The notes under the pieces were generated by a model. It was not told where the DNA came from and ran no database searches. It worked only from the letters and a program-made list of their open reading frames with translations. Below are positions 17,811 through 26,742 of a DNA stretch of 64,000 nt, piece after piece. The stretch comes from Anaeromyxobacter dehalogenans 2CP-C (lineage in GTDB: Bacteria; Myxococcota; Myxococcia; Myxococcales; Anaeromyxobacteraceae), in NCBI RefSeq assembly GCF_000013385.1, contig NC_007760.1, forward strand, positions 806,001 to 870,000, in the 5' to 3' direction. Positions within the stretch are counted from its first letter, which is position 1; every line of letters starts with the position of its first letter. The position numbers and the translations under genes were made by a program.

Positions 17811-19127
17811 GTGCCGCCCGACGTGTTCCGCCGCGTCAGCGATGAGATCCTGCGCGCGCAGCGGCCCATCCGCGTGCTGCGGTCCATCAACTGGGACCCC
17901 GCGGTGCACGAGCGCTTCTTCCGGGGCGGCGCGCGCGAGCTGCCGAAGCCGGAGTACCCGCCGCTCGGCTTCGAGCCGGAGAGGAAGATCAAGGAGCTGC
18001 GCGCCATCCGGCGGCAGGTGCGCGGGAAGAACCCGGTGGAGGACCTGCTCCGCCGCAAGTGCGACGAGTTCATCGCGCTGTCCCAGCTCCTCGCCGCGCG
18101 CGGGACGAAGCGCTTCTACGAGCTCTCCCGCCGCATCTACGGCGACCCGCGCGACCGCTTCCCCGACCACAACGTGGACAACCTCGCCATCGCGCGCATG
18201 TGGGCCTCGCGCCCGCGCGCGCGCGACGAGGAGCTGGTCTACGACGCCGAGGACGCTGCGGCCCGCGTGGCGGACATCTGCAACCCGCTGCTGGGCGGGC
18301 ACGTGAAGGTCGCGGTCCGCACGCGGCTCACCGCGAACGCCGCCGCGGGGGGCACCAGCATCACGCTCCGCAAGGGCGCCCGCTTCTCCGATCGCCAGGT
18401 CCGGGCGCTCGCCCACCACGAGGGGCTGTGGCACGTGCTCACGTCCCTGAACGGCTACCGGCAGCCGCACCTGCCGGTGCTGGGCGTGGGCCTGCCCCGC
18501 CACACCGAGTCGCAGGAGGGCGGCGGCATCGTGGCCGAGTTCCTCACCGGCCACATCACCGACGAGCGCTACATCGAGCTCGGCGAGCGGACGATCGCCA
18601 TCGACATGGCGGCGCGCGGCGCCGACTTCCTCGAGGTGTACCGGTACCTGCTCGCGCGCTTCCCGCCGGAGAAGGCGGCGCTCATGAGCGAGCGCGTCTT
18701 CCGCGGCGGGCTGCTGGAGGGCGGCGCGCCGTTCACGAAGGACGCGGCCTACCAGCGCGGCTACTGCCGCACGTTCAACTTCCTGCGCGCGGCGCTGGAG
18801 CAGCGCGACGTGGAGCTGGTGCGGGCGTTCCTCGCCGGGAAGATGAGCGTGGACGACGCCGAGCTGGTGCGGGACCTCGTGGAGGAGGGGATCTGCGTCG
18901 GCCCGGTCTACCTGCCCGAGTGGTTCATCGACATCGACCGGCTGAACGCCATGGCCACGCACAGCGTGACGATGAACCGCTTCTCGCTGCCGTCGGTGAC
19001 CCGCTACTACGCGCGCCGCCGGGGCACGCGCCCGCCGGCCGAGGCGCCCGGGCGCGCGCGCGAGGCGGACACCGAGGAGGCGCCGGCGCGCCTCGCCGGC
19101 GCCGACGAGGGCGACCTGGGCGAGTGA
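17811..19127 (+). CDS. DUF1704/TIGR02421 tyrosine-carboxypeptidase-like metalloprotein
   Basis: 438 residues, GTG start, divergent from the type III operon across 139 bases. It belongs to the family annotated as flavohemoglobin expression-modulating QEGLA motif protein, related to eukaryotic MATCAP (KIAA0895) tubulin detyrosinases. The zinc site HExxxH is present as HEGLWH (near bases 18418-18435). Downstream the family QEGLA motif reads QEGGG followed by IVAE, so the metal-binding glutamate of QEG is kept but LA is replaced. A conserved NVDNLAIARMWASRP-type segment is in the N-terminal half. The bacterial substrate is unknown. The C-terminal 50 residues are a charged, disordered tail. Confidence 0.82.
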   Translation: MPPDVFRRVSDEILRAQRPIRVLRSINWDPAVHERFFRGGARELPKPEYPPLGFEPERKIKELRAIRRQVRGKNPVEDLLRRKCDEFIALSQLLAARGTKRFYELSRRIYGDPRDRFPDHNVDNLAIARMWASRPRARDEELVYDAEDAAARVADICNPLLGGHVKVAVRTRLTANAAAGGTSITLRKGARFSDRQVRALAHHEGLWHVLTSLNGYRQPHLPVLGVGLPRHTESQEGGGIVAEFLTGHITDERYIELGERTIAIDMAARGADFLEVYRYLLARFPPEKAALMSERVFRGGLLEGGAPFTKDAAYQRGYCRTFNFLRAALEQRDVELVRAFLAGKMSVDDAELVRDLVEEGICVGPVYLPEWFIDIDRLNAMATHSVTMNRFSLPSVTRYYARRRGTRPPAEAPGRAREADTEEAPARLAGADEGDLGE

Positions 19128-19146
19128 GAGCGGGGCGCGGCCGAGC

Positions 19147-20265
19147 TCAGTTGATGCTCGCCCCGAACAGCCGCCCGACCGCGTACGTGACCCCGGCGGC
19201 GAGCGCGGCGAGCCCGGCCATGCGCAGCGCGGAGCGCCACACGCTCGTGCCGGAGAGGAACCCGACCGCGCCGCCCACGCCGGCCAGGATCCCGCCGGCC
19301 AGGATCGCGCTCGAGATCACCGCCGGCGTGCCGGTGGTGACGAGGAACGGCACGATGGGCACGAGCGCGCCCACCGAGAACATCGCGAACGACGACAGCG
19401 CCGCGCCCATGGGCGAGCCGAGGTCCTCCGGGTCGAGCCCCAGCTCCTCGCGCACCAGCGTGTCCAGCGCGCTCTCCGGGTTCTTGAGGATCTCGGCGGC
19501 GGTGCGGCTGGCCTGCTCGGTGGAGAGCCCCTTCTGCTTGAAGATGAGCGCGAGCTCTGCGGCCTCCTCCTCCGGCGCCTCCTCGATCTCGCGCTTCTCG
19601 AGCGCGATCTGCCGCGCGAGCAGGTCGCGCTGGCTCGCCACGGAGGTGTACTCGCCGGCCGCCATGGAGAACGCGCCCGCGAGCAGCCCGGCGAAGCCGG
19701 TGACGAGCACGGTCCCCGGCGCCACGCCCGCGCCCGCCACGCCCAGGATGAGCGAGAGGTTCGAGACCAGCCCGTCGTTCATCCCGAAGATGGCCGCGCG
19801 GATCGACCCGGCCCGCCCGCCGCCGCGGTGCCACCGCTCGCGATCCCCGATGAGCGCCCGCGCGCCCTCGGGCGCGTCCGGCCCGTGCATGCCGGCCAGC
19901 ACCTGCCGGTGCGCGCGCTCCTCCGCGGCGATCTCCGTCGCCTCGCCGCCCTGCCGGTCGTACTTGTCGGCGTCGCCGGCCTCGGTCTCGAGGACCATGG
20001 GCAGGACCGCGGCGCTGCCGAGCCGCCGCGCCAGCCACACCAGCGCGCGGATGCGCGAGCTGGGCCGGTCCGGCGGGACCGCCACGCCTTCCTTGAGGAG
20101 CTTGCGCTCCCAGACCTGCGCGTGGCGCCGCTCCGCCGCGGCCAGCTCGCGGAAGCTCGCCGCGCGGGCGGGGTCCTTCTCGTGCCGGGCGAGCCCCTCG
20201 TACAGGGCGGCGCCGTCGCGCTCGTCGAGCAGGTTCTGCAGCCACAGGTCGGTGCGCACGTTCAT
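19147..20265 (-). CDS. mbfA: membrane-bound ferritin MbfA-type iron exporter (ferritin-like + VIT1 fusion)
   Basis: 372 residues. Residues 1-140 are a ferritin/erythrin-like four-helix domain with two ExxH di-iron motifs (AERRHAQ and EERAHRQ). Residues 155-372 are a VIT1/CCC1 transporter domain beginning GMNDGLVSNLSLILGVAGAG, with about five membrane helices and a charged cytoplasmic insert (ASQRDLLARQIALEKREIEE). MbfA proteins export Fe(II) and protect against iron and peroxide stress. It converges on the DUF1704 gene with only 19 bases between stops. No Irr/Fur box was identified. The start is the first Met, matching the family. Confidence 0.9.
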   Translation of the reverse strand: MNVRTDLWLQNLLDERDGAALYEGLARHEKDPARAASFRELAAAERRHAQVWERKLLKEGVAVPPDRPSSRIRALVWLARRLGSAAVLPMVLETEAGDADKYDRQGGEATEIAAEERAHRQVLAGMHGPDAPEGARALIGDRERWHRGGGRAGSIRAAIFGMNDGLVSNLSLILGVAGAGVAPGTVLVTGFAGLLAGAFSMAAGEYTSVASQRDLLARQIALEKREIEEAPEEEAAELALIFKQKGLSTEQASRTAAEILKNPESALDTLVREELGLDPEDLGSPMGAALSSFAMFSVGALVPIVPFLVTTGTPAVISSAILAGGILAGVGGAVGFLSGTSVWRSALRMAGLAALAAGVTYAVGRLFGASIN

Positions 20266-20314
20266 GCGCGGCGGACTGTAGCAGGCCCGGCGTCGGGCCG
20301 GCGCGCCCTCGGCG

Positions 20315-20905
20315 TCAGCGCAGCGCGGCCGCGGCCCGCGCCGCGTCGCAGGGGTCGGTCCAGAACGTCGCCACCAGGTGCGAGCGGCTGGTGCACCGGG
20401 TCTTCGCGAGCAGCGCCGACACGTGCAGCTCGATGGTCTTCTCCGAGCAGCCGAGGCGCGAGGCCACCGTGCGGTTCGTGTCGCCCTGCGCCACGCGCGC
20501 CAGCACCGCGGCCTGCCGCGGGGTGAGCCCCCAGCGGCGCGAGATCACCTGCACGCGGTGGCGCGCGTCGCCGTCGAGGTCCGGCAGCACCACCAGCGCG
20601 TGGCCGGGGTGGCCCTCGACCGCGAAGCGGGCCGGCGTGCGCGCGTCGGCGGCGGGCGGCGCGCGGAGCACCTCCATGACGCGCTCGCGGTCGGCGGCGA
20701 GGAGCGTCCGCGCGCGCGCGTTCGCGAGCAGGATCGAGGCGGGCGCGCGGACCACCACCGCGGGCGCGGGGATGGCCTCCAGCGCCGCGTCGAGCGCGGC
20801 GGCCGCGAGGGCGGAGATCTCCGGCCGCTCGGGCGGCGGAGGCACGGCACCGGGTGGAGCGACTTCACGGGGAGAGAGCTCTCCCGCGTGCACGGGCTTC
20901 ATCAT
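20315..20905 (-). CDS. LuxR-type helix-turn-helix transcriptional regulator
   Basis: 196 residues. The C-terminal 65 residues are a LuxR/GerE helix-turn-helix (WGLTPRQAAVLARVAQGDTNRTVASRLGCSEKTIELHVSALLAKT). The N-terminal part (AIPAPAVVVRAPASILLANARARTLL) resembles a PAS-like sensory domain, with no visible phospho-acceptor receiver. It is therefore an orphan sensor-regulator rather than a classical response regulator. Two adjacent Met codons at 20905 and 20902 are possible starts. Its target genes are unknown; it is divergent from hisD across about 210 bases. Confidence 0.85.
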   Translation of the reverse strand: MMKPVHAGELSPREVAPPGAVPPPPERPEISALAAAALDAALEAIPAPAVVVRAPASILLANARARTLLAADRERVMEVLRAPPAADARTPARFAVEGHPGHALVVLPDLDGDARHRVQVISRRWGLTPRQAAVLARVAQGDTNRTVASRLGCSEKTIELHVSALLAKTRCTSRSHLVATFWTDPCDAARAAAALR

Positions 20906-21064
20906 TCGCGGCCCCCCAAGGCTTCGCGCGAATTGCGAGCCCGGAGCCTATTCCATCCGCCGATCTTCGCTATCCGGGGAATCCCGTACACGGCGTGCGC
21001 GATGCGGACGCAGCGTCCGTCGCGGTGCGCCGCAGGTCGCGGCCGACCGGGGCAGGCGCGACCC

Positions 21065-21093
21065 TCGCCATCCCGCGGCTTTTCGTCTATACC
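21065..21093 (+). promoter_or_regulatory. candidate promoter of the his operon
   Basis: TCGCCA (21065-21070), a 17-base spacer and TATACC (21088-21093) each match four of six sigma70 consensus bases. The predicted start near 21100 leaves a leader of about 20 bases that contains a GAGGAG Shine-Dalgarno ahead of the GTG at 21119. No histidine leader peptide or attenuator fits in so short a leader. Confidence 0.4.
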
Positions 21094-21118
21094 AACGGGT
21101 TCCCCGAGGAGTTCCGCC

Positions 21119-22513
21119 GTGCTGAAGCTCGATTCCCGCGATCCTGGCTTCCCCGAAGCATGGGCCCGCGTCTGCGCCCGCGGGTCGGACGAGGACGAGG
21201 CGCCGGTGCGCGAGGCCGCCGCCGCCATCGTCGCGGACGTCCGCGCCCGCGGCGACCTGGCGCTGCTCGAGCACACCCGCCGTCACGACGCCTGGGAGCC
21301 GGGCTCGGCCGCCGGCCTGGCGCTCGGCCCCGCCGACTTCGCCGCCGCCTACCGCGGCCTCCCCGCCGCGGCGCGGCGCGCGCTCTCGCTCGCCGCCCGG
21401 CGCATCGCCGACTTCCACCGGCGCGAGTCCGACGCCCGGGTGCCGGCGCGCCGCGACGCGCTGGGCGCGACGCTGTCTCAGGTGGTCCGGCCGCTGGAGC
21501 GCGTCGGCCTCTACGTTCCGGGGGGGACCGCCCGCTATCCCTCCTCCGTGCTGATGACCGCCGTGCCGGCCCGCGTCGCCGGCGTGCGCGAGATCGTCGT
21601 CACGTCACCAGGCGTGAAGGGTACCGGCGAGATGGACCGCTGGACGCTCGCCGCCTGCCACGTGGCCGGGGTGGCGCGGCTGTTCAAGGTCGGCGGCGCG
21701 CAGGCGGTGGCGGCGCTCGCCTACGGCACCGCCACGGTGCCTGCGGTGGACAAGATCTGCGGGCCGGGCAACGCGTACGTGGCCGCCGCGAAGCGGCTGG
21801 TGTTCGGGCGCGTGGACATCGACATGATCGCCGGGCCGAGCGAGATCCTGGTGCTCGCCGACGCCGCGGCGGATCCGGCCGAGGTCGCGAGCGACCTGCT
21901 CGCGCAGGCCGAGCACGACGTGCGCGCGGTCTCGGTGCTGGTGACGCCGTCGGCCGCGCTGGCGCGGGCGGCGCTGGCCGAGGTCGAGCGGCAGCTCGCC
22001 GGCTTGCCGCGGCGCGAGATCGCCGGGCGGTCGATCGAGGAGCGCGGCGCGGTGGTGGTGACGCGCGGCCTCTCCGAGGCGGTGCGGCTCGCCGACGCGT
22101 TCGCGCCCGAGCACCTGGCGCTGCACGCGCGCGGCGCCGCGGCCCTCGTGAAGCGGATCTCGCGCGCCGGCGCGGTGTTCGTGGGCAGCTCCACGCCGGA
22201 GGCGGTGGGCGACTACCTGGCCGGCCCGAGCCACGTGCTCCCGACCGCCGGCACCGCCCGGTTCGCCTCGCCGCTCTCGGTGGCGACGTTCCGCCGCCGC
22301 ATGAGCGTGCTCGACCTGACGCCCGCGGCGCTCGCCGCGCTGGCGCCGTCGGTCGAGGCGCTGGCGCGGGCGGAGGGGCTGGAGGGGCACTGGCGCGCGG
22401 TGGAGGTGCGGGTCGCGAAGCGCGCGCCGGCGCGGCGCGGCCGGGCGGCGCGGACCGCGAAGGCCGCGCGGGCCTCGAGGGCGCGCCCCGCGCGCAGCGG
22501 GGCGCGGCGATGA
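21119..22513 (+). CDS. hisD: histidinol dehydrogenase HisD
   Basis: 464 residues, oxidises histidinol to histidine in the last two steps of histidine synthesis. The GTG at 21119 follows a GAGGAG site and gives the family length. Landmarks are RPLERVGLYVPGGTARYPSSVLM, the NAD/zinc region VDKICGPGNAYVAAAKR, MIAGPSEILVLAD, and AEHDVRA; the catalytic histidine region is AFAPEHLALHARG. The C-terminus has a Lys/Arg/Ala-rich tail of about 35 residues beyond the usual end. The stop overlaps hisB as ATGA. hisG and hisC, often nearby, are not in the window. Confidence 0.97.
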   Translation: MLKLDSRDPGFPEAWARVCARGSDEDEAPVREAAAAIVADVRARGDLALLEHTRRHDAWEPGSAAGLALGPADFAAAYRGLPAAARRALSLAARRIADFHRRESDARVPARRDALGATLSQVVRPLERVGLYVPGGTARYPSSVLMTAVPARVAGVREIVVTSPGVKGTGEMDRWTLAACHVAGVARLFKVGGAQAVAALAYGTATVPAVDKICGPGNAYVAAAKRLVFGRVDIDMIAGPSEILVLADAAADPAEVASDLLAQAEHDVRAVSVLVTPSAALARAALAEVERQLAGLPRREIAGRSIEERGAVVVTRGLSEAVRLADAFAPEHLALHARGAAALVKRISRAGAVFVGSSTPEAVGDYLAGPSHVLPTAGTARFASPLSVATFRRRMSVLDLTPAALAALAPSVEALARAEGLEGHWRAVEVRVAKRAPARRGRAARTAKAARASRARPARSGARR

Positions 22514-23136
22514 CCCGGCGGGCGGCGGTGAAGGCCCCGCGGGCGGGCGCGGCGGCGCGGCGCGGGTCGGTGGCGCGGCGGACCAAGGAGACCGACGTCG
22601 CGGTGGACCTGCGGCTCGAGCCGGGCGAGGCGTCGATCTCGACCGGGCTCCCGTTCTTCGACCACATGCTCGACCAGATCTCCCGCCACGGCGGCATGGC
22701 GCTCACGGTCCGGGCCGAGGGCGACCTGCAGGTGGACGCGCACCACACCGTCGAGGACGTGGGCATCGGGCTGGGCGAGGCGCTCCGGCAGGCGCTCGAG
22801 GACAAGGCCGGGCTGGCGCGCTACGGCCACGCGGTGGTGCCGCTCGACGAGGCGCTGGTCGAGGCGGTGGTGGACCTCTCCGGCCGCCCGCACCTCACGT
22901 TCAACGCGAAGCTGCCGAGCGGCAAGAAGTTCATCGGCGGCTACGACGTGGACCTGACGCAGGACTTCCTGCAGGCGCTCGTGAACCACGCGCGCATCTG
23001 CGTGCACGTGAACGTGCGCTACGGCCGCAACCTGCACCACGTGGTGGAGGCGATCTTCAAGGCGACCGCGCGCGCGCTCCGCGCCGCGACCGCGCGCGAG
23101 GGGACCGCGCTCCCCAGCACCAAGGGCACCCTGTGA
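22510..23136 (+). CDS. hisB: imidazoleglycerol-phosphate dehydratase HisB
   Basis: 208 residues. It carries the paired manganese-binding motifs of the family, [14 protein letters not shown] with [10 protein letters not shown], and the second half-repeat [17 protein letters not shown]. This is the monofunctional dehydratase; there is no histidinol-phosphatase domain. The ATG overlaps the hisD stop by 4 bases. The first 28 residues are a basic extension ([18 protein letters not shown]) before the conserved [12 protein letters not shown]; a later start would remove it, but no better start codon is obvious. The stop overlaps hisH as GTGA. Confidence 0.97.
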   Translation: MTRRAAVKAPRAGAAARRGSVARRTKETDVAVDLRLEPGEASISTGLPFFDHMLDQISRHGGMALTVRAEGDLQVDAHHTVEDVGIGLGEALRQALEDKAGLARYGHAVVPLDEALVEAVVDLSGRPHLTFNAKLPSGKKFIGGYDVDLTQDFLQALVNHARICVHVNVRYGRNLHHVVEAIFKATARALRAATAREGTALPSTKGTL

Positions 23137-23747
23137 CCCGCCCGCCCGGCACCGTCGCGCTGGTGGACTACGGCGCCGGCAACCTGCGCTCGGTGGAGAA
23201 CGCGCTGCGCGAGGTGGGCGCCGCGGTGGTGGTCACGCGCGATCCCGACGCGGTCCGCCGCGCCGACCGGGTGGTGGTGCCGGGGCAGGGCTCCATGCCG
23301 GCCTGCGCCGAGGCGATGCGCCGGAGCGGCGTGGCGGGCGCGCTGCTCGAGGCGGTCGATCGAGGCACGCCGGTGCTGGGCATCTGCGTCGGCCTGCAGA
23401 TCCTGTTCGCCGAGGGCGAGGAGGCCGGCGGGGCGCGCGGGCTCGGCCTGGTGGACGGGCGCATCGCGCGCCTGCCCGGGGGCGTGAAGCTGCCGCACAT
23501 CGGCTGGTCGAGGGTGCGGCTGGTGGCGCCCGGGTCGGCGCTGTTCGCGCCCATGGACGGCGCCTACGTCTACTACGCGCACTCCTACGCCGCGCCCGCC
23601 GACGCGCCCGGCGCGGCCCTGCTCACGCACCACGGCCGCGACTTCTGCGCGGCGCTGGAGCGCGGCAACCTGTTCGCGGTGCAGTTCCACCCGGAGAAGA
23701 GCCAGCGCGTGGGGCTGGCCCTGCTCGAGCGGTTCGTCTCCATCTAG
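23133..23747 (+). CDS. hisH: imidazole glycerol phosphate synthase glutamine amidotransferase HisH
   Basis: 204 residues. A class I glutamine amidotransferase that hydrolyses glutamine and passes ammonia to HisF. The start is [18 protein letters not shown]; the nucleophile cysteine lies in [10 protein letters not shown], and the His-Glu pair of the catalytic triad in FHPEKSQ. The catalytic triad is complete. The GTG start overlaps hisB by 4 bases, and hisA begins 9 bases after the stop. Confidence 0.97.
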   Translation: MTRPPGTVALVDYGAGNLRSVENALREVGAAVVVTRDPDAVRRADRVVVPGQGSMPACAEAMRRSGVAGALLEAVDRGTPVLGICVGLQILFAEGEEAGGARGLGLVDGRIARLPGGVKLPHIGWSRVRLVAPGSALFAPMDGAYVYYAHSYAAPADAPGAALLTHHGRDFCAALERGNLFAVQFHPEKSQRVGLALLERFVSI

Positions 23748-23756
23748 GCGGGGGCC

Positions 23757-24473
23757 ATGCTCGTCATCCCAGCGATCGATCTCATCGGCGGCGAGGTGGT
23801 CCGGCTGGAGAAGGGCGACTTCGCGAAGAAGACCGTGTACGCGCGCGACCCGGCGGAGAAGGCGGCCGAGCTGGTGCGGGACGGCGCGACGCTGATCCAC
23901 GTGGTGGACCTCGACGGCGCGAAGGCCGGCTGGCCGGTGAACCTCGACGCGGTCCGCGCCATCTGCGCGGTGCCCGGGGCGGAGGTGGAGCTGGGCGGCG
24001 GGCTGCGGTCCTTGCCGGACATCGAGAAGGTGCTCGAGCTGGGCGTGCGGTACGTGGTGCTCGGCACCGCCGCAGTGGAGCGGCTCGACCTGGTCCGCCA
24101 GGCCTGCGCGCGCTTCCCCGGGCGCGTGCGCAGCGGCATCGACGCGCGCAACGGCGAGGTGAAGATCGCCGGCTGGCTGGAGGGCACCGGGCTCGGCGCC
24201 GCCGAGGTGGCGCGCCGGGTGAAGGAGGCCGGGGTCGGGCTGGTGGAGTACACCGACGTCGGCCGGGACGGCATGTTCACCGGGGTGGACGCCGACGGCG
24301 CGGCGCGGCTGCAGGCCGAGGCCGGCGTTCAGGTGGTCGCCTCCGGCGGCGTGGCCAGCCTGGACGACGTGCGCGCCTGCCGCGCGGCCGGGCTGGCCGG
24401 CGTCATCGTGGGCAAGGCGCTGTACGAGGGCCGGATCGCGCTCGCCGACGCGGTGCGCACCGCGGCGGAGTAG
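23757..24473 (+). CDS. hisA: ProFAR isomerase HisA
   Basis: 238 residues, a (beta/alpha)8 barrel that isomerises the aminoaldose ProFAR to the aminoketose PRFAR. The N-terminal catalytic aspartate is in [15 protein letters not shown], the second catalytic aspartate in [10 protein letters not shown], and the phosphate sites in ELGGGLRS and ASGGVAS. It shares the half-barrel duplication with HisF, encoded just downstream. It lies 9 bases after hisH. Confidence 0.96.
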   Translation: MLVIPAIDLIGGEVVRLEKGDFAKKTVYARDPAEKAAELVRDGATLIHVVDLDGAKAGWPVNLDAVRAICAVPGAEVELGGGLRSLPDIEKVLELGVRYVVLGTAAVERLDLVRQACARFPGRVRSGIDARNGEVKIAGWLEGTGLGAAEVARRVKEAGVGLVEYTDVGRDGMFTGVDADGAARLQAEAGVQVVASGGVASLDDVRACRAAGLAGVIVGKALYEGRIALADAVRTAAE

Positions 24474-24491
24474 GAGAGGGAAGGGCACCGC

Positions 24492-25252
<761 letters not shown>

Positions 25253-25256
<4 letters not shown>

Positions 25257-25741
25257 GCCTCACCCGCTCGTTCGCCCGCCTGCTCGACCGGGTCGCGTTC
25301 GACGACCGCGGGCTGGTCCCGGTGATCGCCCAGGAGGAGGACGGCACGGTCCTGATGCTGGCCTGGGCGAACCGCGAGGCGCTCGTCGCCAGCGCCGAGG
25401 GCGGCCGCGCCACCTACTGGTCCCGCAGCCGGCGCTCGCTCTGGCGCAAGGGCGACACGAGCGGCCACGTGCAGGAGATCCGCGCGATCGCGCTGGACTG
25501 CGACGGAGACGCCGTGCTCTACGTCGTGCGCCAGACCGGCCCGGCGTGTCACACCGGGACGCGCAGCTGCTTCTCGGAGAGAGAGGAGATCCCATGGCAG
25601 ACGAACGCTTCCTCGCGAAGCTCTGGGCCACCATCGAGTCGCGCCGCGCGGACGCCGCGCCGGCCGAGAGCTACACCAAGAAGCTCCTCGCCGCGCCGGC
25701 CAGGATCCGCAGGAAGATCATCGAGGAAGCCTACGAGGTGA
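25253..25741 (+). CDS. hisI: phosphoribosyl-AMP cyclohydrolase HisI with tail overlapping hisE
   Basis: Opens the adenine ring of PR-AMP. The conserved body spans about 112 residues: [52 protein letters not shown] and CHTGTRSCF, with the metal-binding aspartates and cysteines intact. The frame then has no stop and continues 148 bases into hisE in another phase, to 25741. That tail of about 48 residues uses codons rare here (AGA, AGG, CGA, ACA) and looks like a by-product of the hisE sequence, not a selected domain. HisI and HisE are fused in many bacteria; here they are out of phase. The GTG start overlaps hisF by 4 bases. Confidence 0.93.
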
Positions 25742-25926
25742 ACGAGGCGCACCAGGCGCTCCTCGACGGCAAGGACACGAAGGACCACCTGGCGCACGAG
25801 GCGGCCGATCTGCTGTACCACCTGTACGTGCTGCTCGCGTCGGCCGACGTGACCCCGACCGAGGTCTACGGCGTGCTGGAGCGGCGGCACCTGCAGCCGC
25901 CGGCCCCCAAGACCGGAAACCCTTGA
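25594..25926 (+). CDS. hisE: phosphoribosyl-ATP pyrophosphatase HisE
   Basis: 110 residues, hydrolyses PR-ATP to PR-AMP in the second step of histidine synthesis. It is an all-helical MazG-like fold with the motif [10 protein letters not shown] and the metal-binding [13 protein letters not shown]. The ATG at 25594 has an excellent Shine-Dalgarno (GAGAGGAG, 5 bases upstream) and starts at MADERF; an earlier in-frame ATG at 25546 falls inside the conserved hisI end. The stop codon is embedded in the -35 box of the next promoter. Confidence 0.96.
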   Translation: MADERFLAKLWATIESRRADAAPAESYTKKLLAAPARIRRKIIEEAYEVNEAHQALLDGKDTKDHLAHEAADLLYHLYVLLASADVTPTEVYGVLERRHLQPPAPKTGNP

Positions 25927-25951
25927 CAGTCGCGGGGTTTTCCACTATTAG
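25923..25951 (+). promoter_or_regulatory. strong sigma70-type promoter of rpsU-yqeY-dnaG-rpoD
   Basis: TTGACA (25923-25928), a 17-base spacer and TATTAG (25946-25951): a perfect -35, ideal spacing and a -10 matching four of six. The -35 contains the hisE stop TGA (25924-25926). The predicted start near 25958 gives a leader of about 95 bases before rpsU, in locally AT-richer sequence. It is the best housekeeping promoter in the window. Confidence 0.75.
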
Positions 25952-26053
25952 CCGCGATTCAGCCGCGTGGAGAGCCGGGCATCCGCGATGTCCGGCTCCT
26001 CATGTTTCAGGGCGAGCAAAAGCTCCTACCTCATCAGCGAGACCGAGGAACGA

Positions 26054-26248
26054 ATGACCGGAGTGCGTGTCAAGGATGGCGAGTCCTTCGAGAACGCCAT
26101 GAAGCGCTTCAAGAAGCAGTGCGAGAAGGCGGGCATCCTCTCGGAGATCCGCAAGCGCGAGCACTACGAGAAGCCCAGCGTGAAGCGCAAGAAGAAGGCC
26201 CTCGCCGCGAAGAAGCGCGCGCTCAAGAAGATGCGCAAGGGCTTCTAG
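26054..26248 (+). CDS. rpsU: 30S ribosomal protein S21
   Basis: 64 residues, small-subunit protein near the anti-Shine-Dalgarno site. The sequence is typical: [32 protein letters not shown] and a Lys/Arg-rich tail ending MRKGF. The ATG at 26054 follows GAGGAACGA. Longer frames from 25967 would add a non-conserved leader. It opens the classical macromolecular-synthesis cluster with dnaG and rpoD. Confidence 0.97.
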   Translation: MTGVRVKDGESFENAMKRFKKQCEKAGILSEIRKREHYEKPSVKRKKKALAAKKRALKKMRKGF

Positions 26249-26259
26249 GCGGGCCGGCC

Positions 26260-26709
26260 ATGGCGCTCAAGGAACGGCTCGACGCGGACCTCAAGACCGC
26301 GATGCGCGAGAAGGACACGCTCAAGCTGAGCGTGGTCCGCATGCTGAAGAGCGCCGTGAAGTACCGCGAGATCGAGCTGATGAAGCCGCTCGACGACGCG
26401 GGCGTGCAGGGCGTGATCGCCTCCGAGATCAAGCGCCGGCGCGACTCGGTCGAGCAGTACCGGGCCGGGAACCGCCAGGACCTGGTCGACAAGGAGGAGG
26501 CGGAGATCCGGATCCTCCAGGCCTGGCTCCCCGCCCAGCTCACCGAGGACGAGCTCCGCGCGAAGGTGGACGCGGCCGTCCAGGCGACCGGGGCGCAGGG
26601 GCCGAAGGACATGGGCGCGGTCATGAAGGCGCTCCTGCCCGAGGTGCAGGGCCGGGCCGAGGGGAAGGCCGTCAGCGACATGGTGAAGGCGCGCCTCGCC
26701 GGAAAGTAG
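26260..26709 (+). CDS. yqeY: GatB/YqeY domain protein
   Basis: 149 residues. Contains the YqeY domain, also found at the C-terminus of GatB/GatE tRNA amidotransferase subunits, here stand-alone: [35 protein letters not shown] and the C-terminal [20 protein letters not shown]. The precise role is unknown, with tRNA binding inferred from the GatB relation. It sits 11 bases after rpsU, where many proteobacteria also place it. Confidence 0.93.
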   Translation: MALKERLDADLKTAMREKDTLKLSVVRMLKSAVKYREIELMKPLDDAGVQGVIASEIKRRRDSVEQYRAGNRQDLVDKEEAEIRILQAWLPAQLTEDELRAKVDAAVQATGAQGPKDMGAVMKALLPEVQGRAEGKAVSDMVKARLAGK

Positions 26710-26710
26710 G

Positions 26711-26740
26711 CCGGGCGGTGAGGCGGCCGCGGCCGCCCGG
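26711..26740 (+). terminator. GC hairpin between yqeY and dnaG (possible attenuator)
   Basis: An outer eight-base stem CCGGGCGG (26711-26718) with CCGCCCGG (26733-26740) encloses an alternative inner stem GGCGGCC/GGCCGCC. There is no T-run. It begins right after the yqeY stop and ends 2 bases before the first GTG of the dnaG frame. E. coli has a terminator at the equivalent place before dnaG; the function here is inferred by analogy. Confidence 0.5.
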
Positions 26741-26742
26741 CG

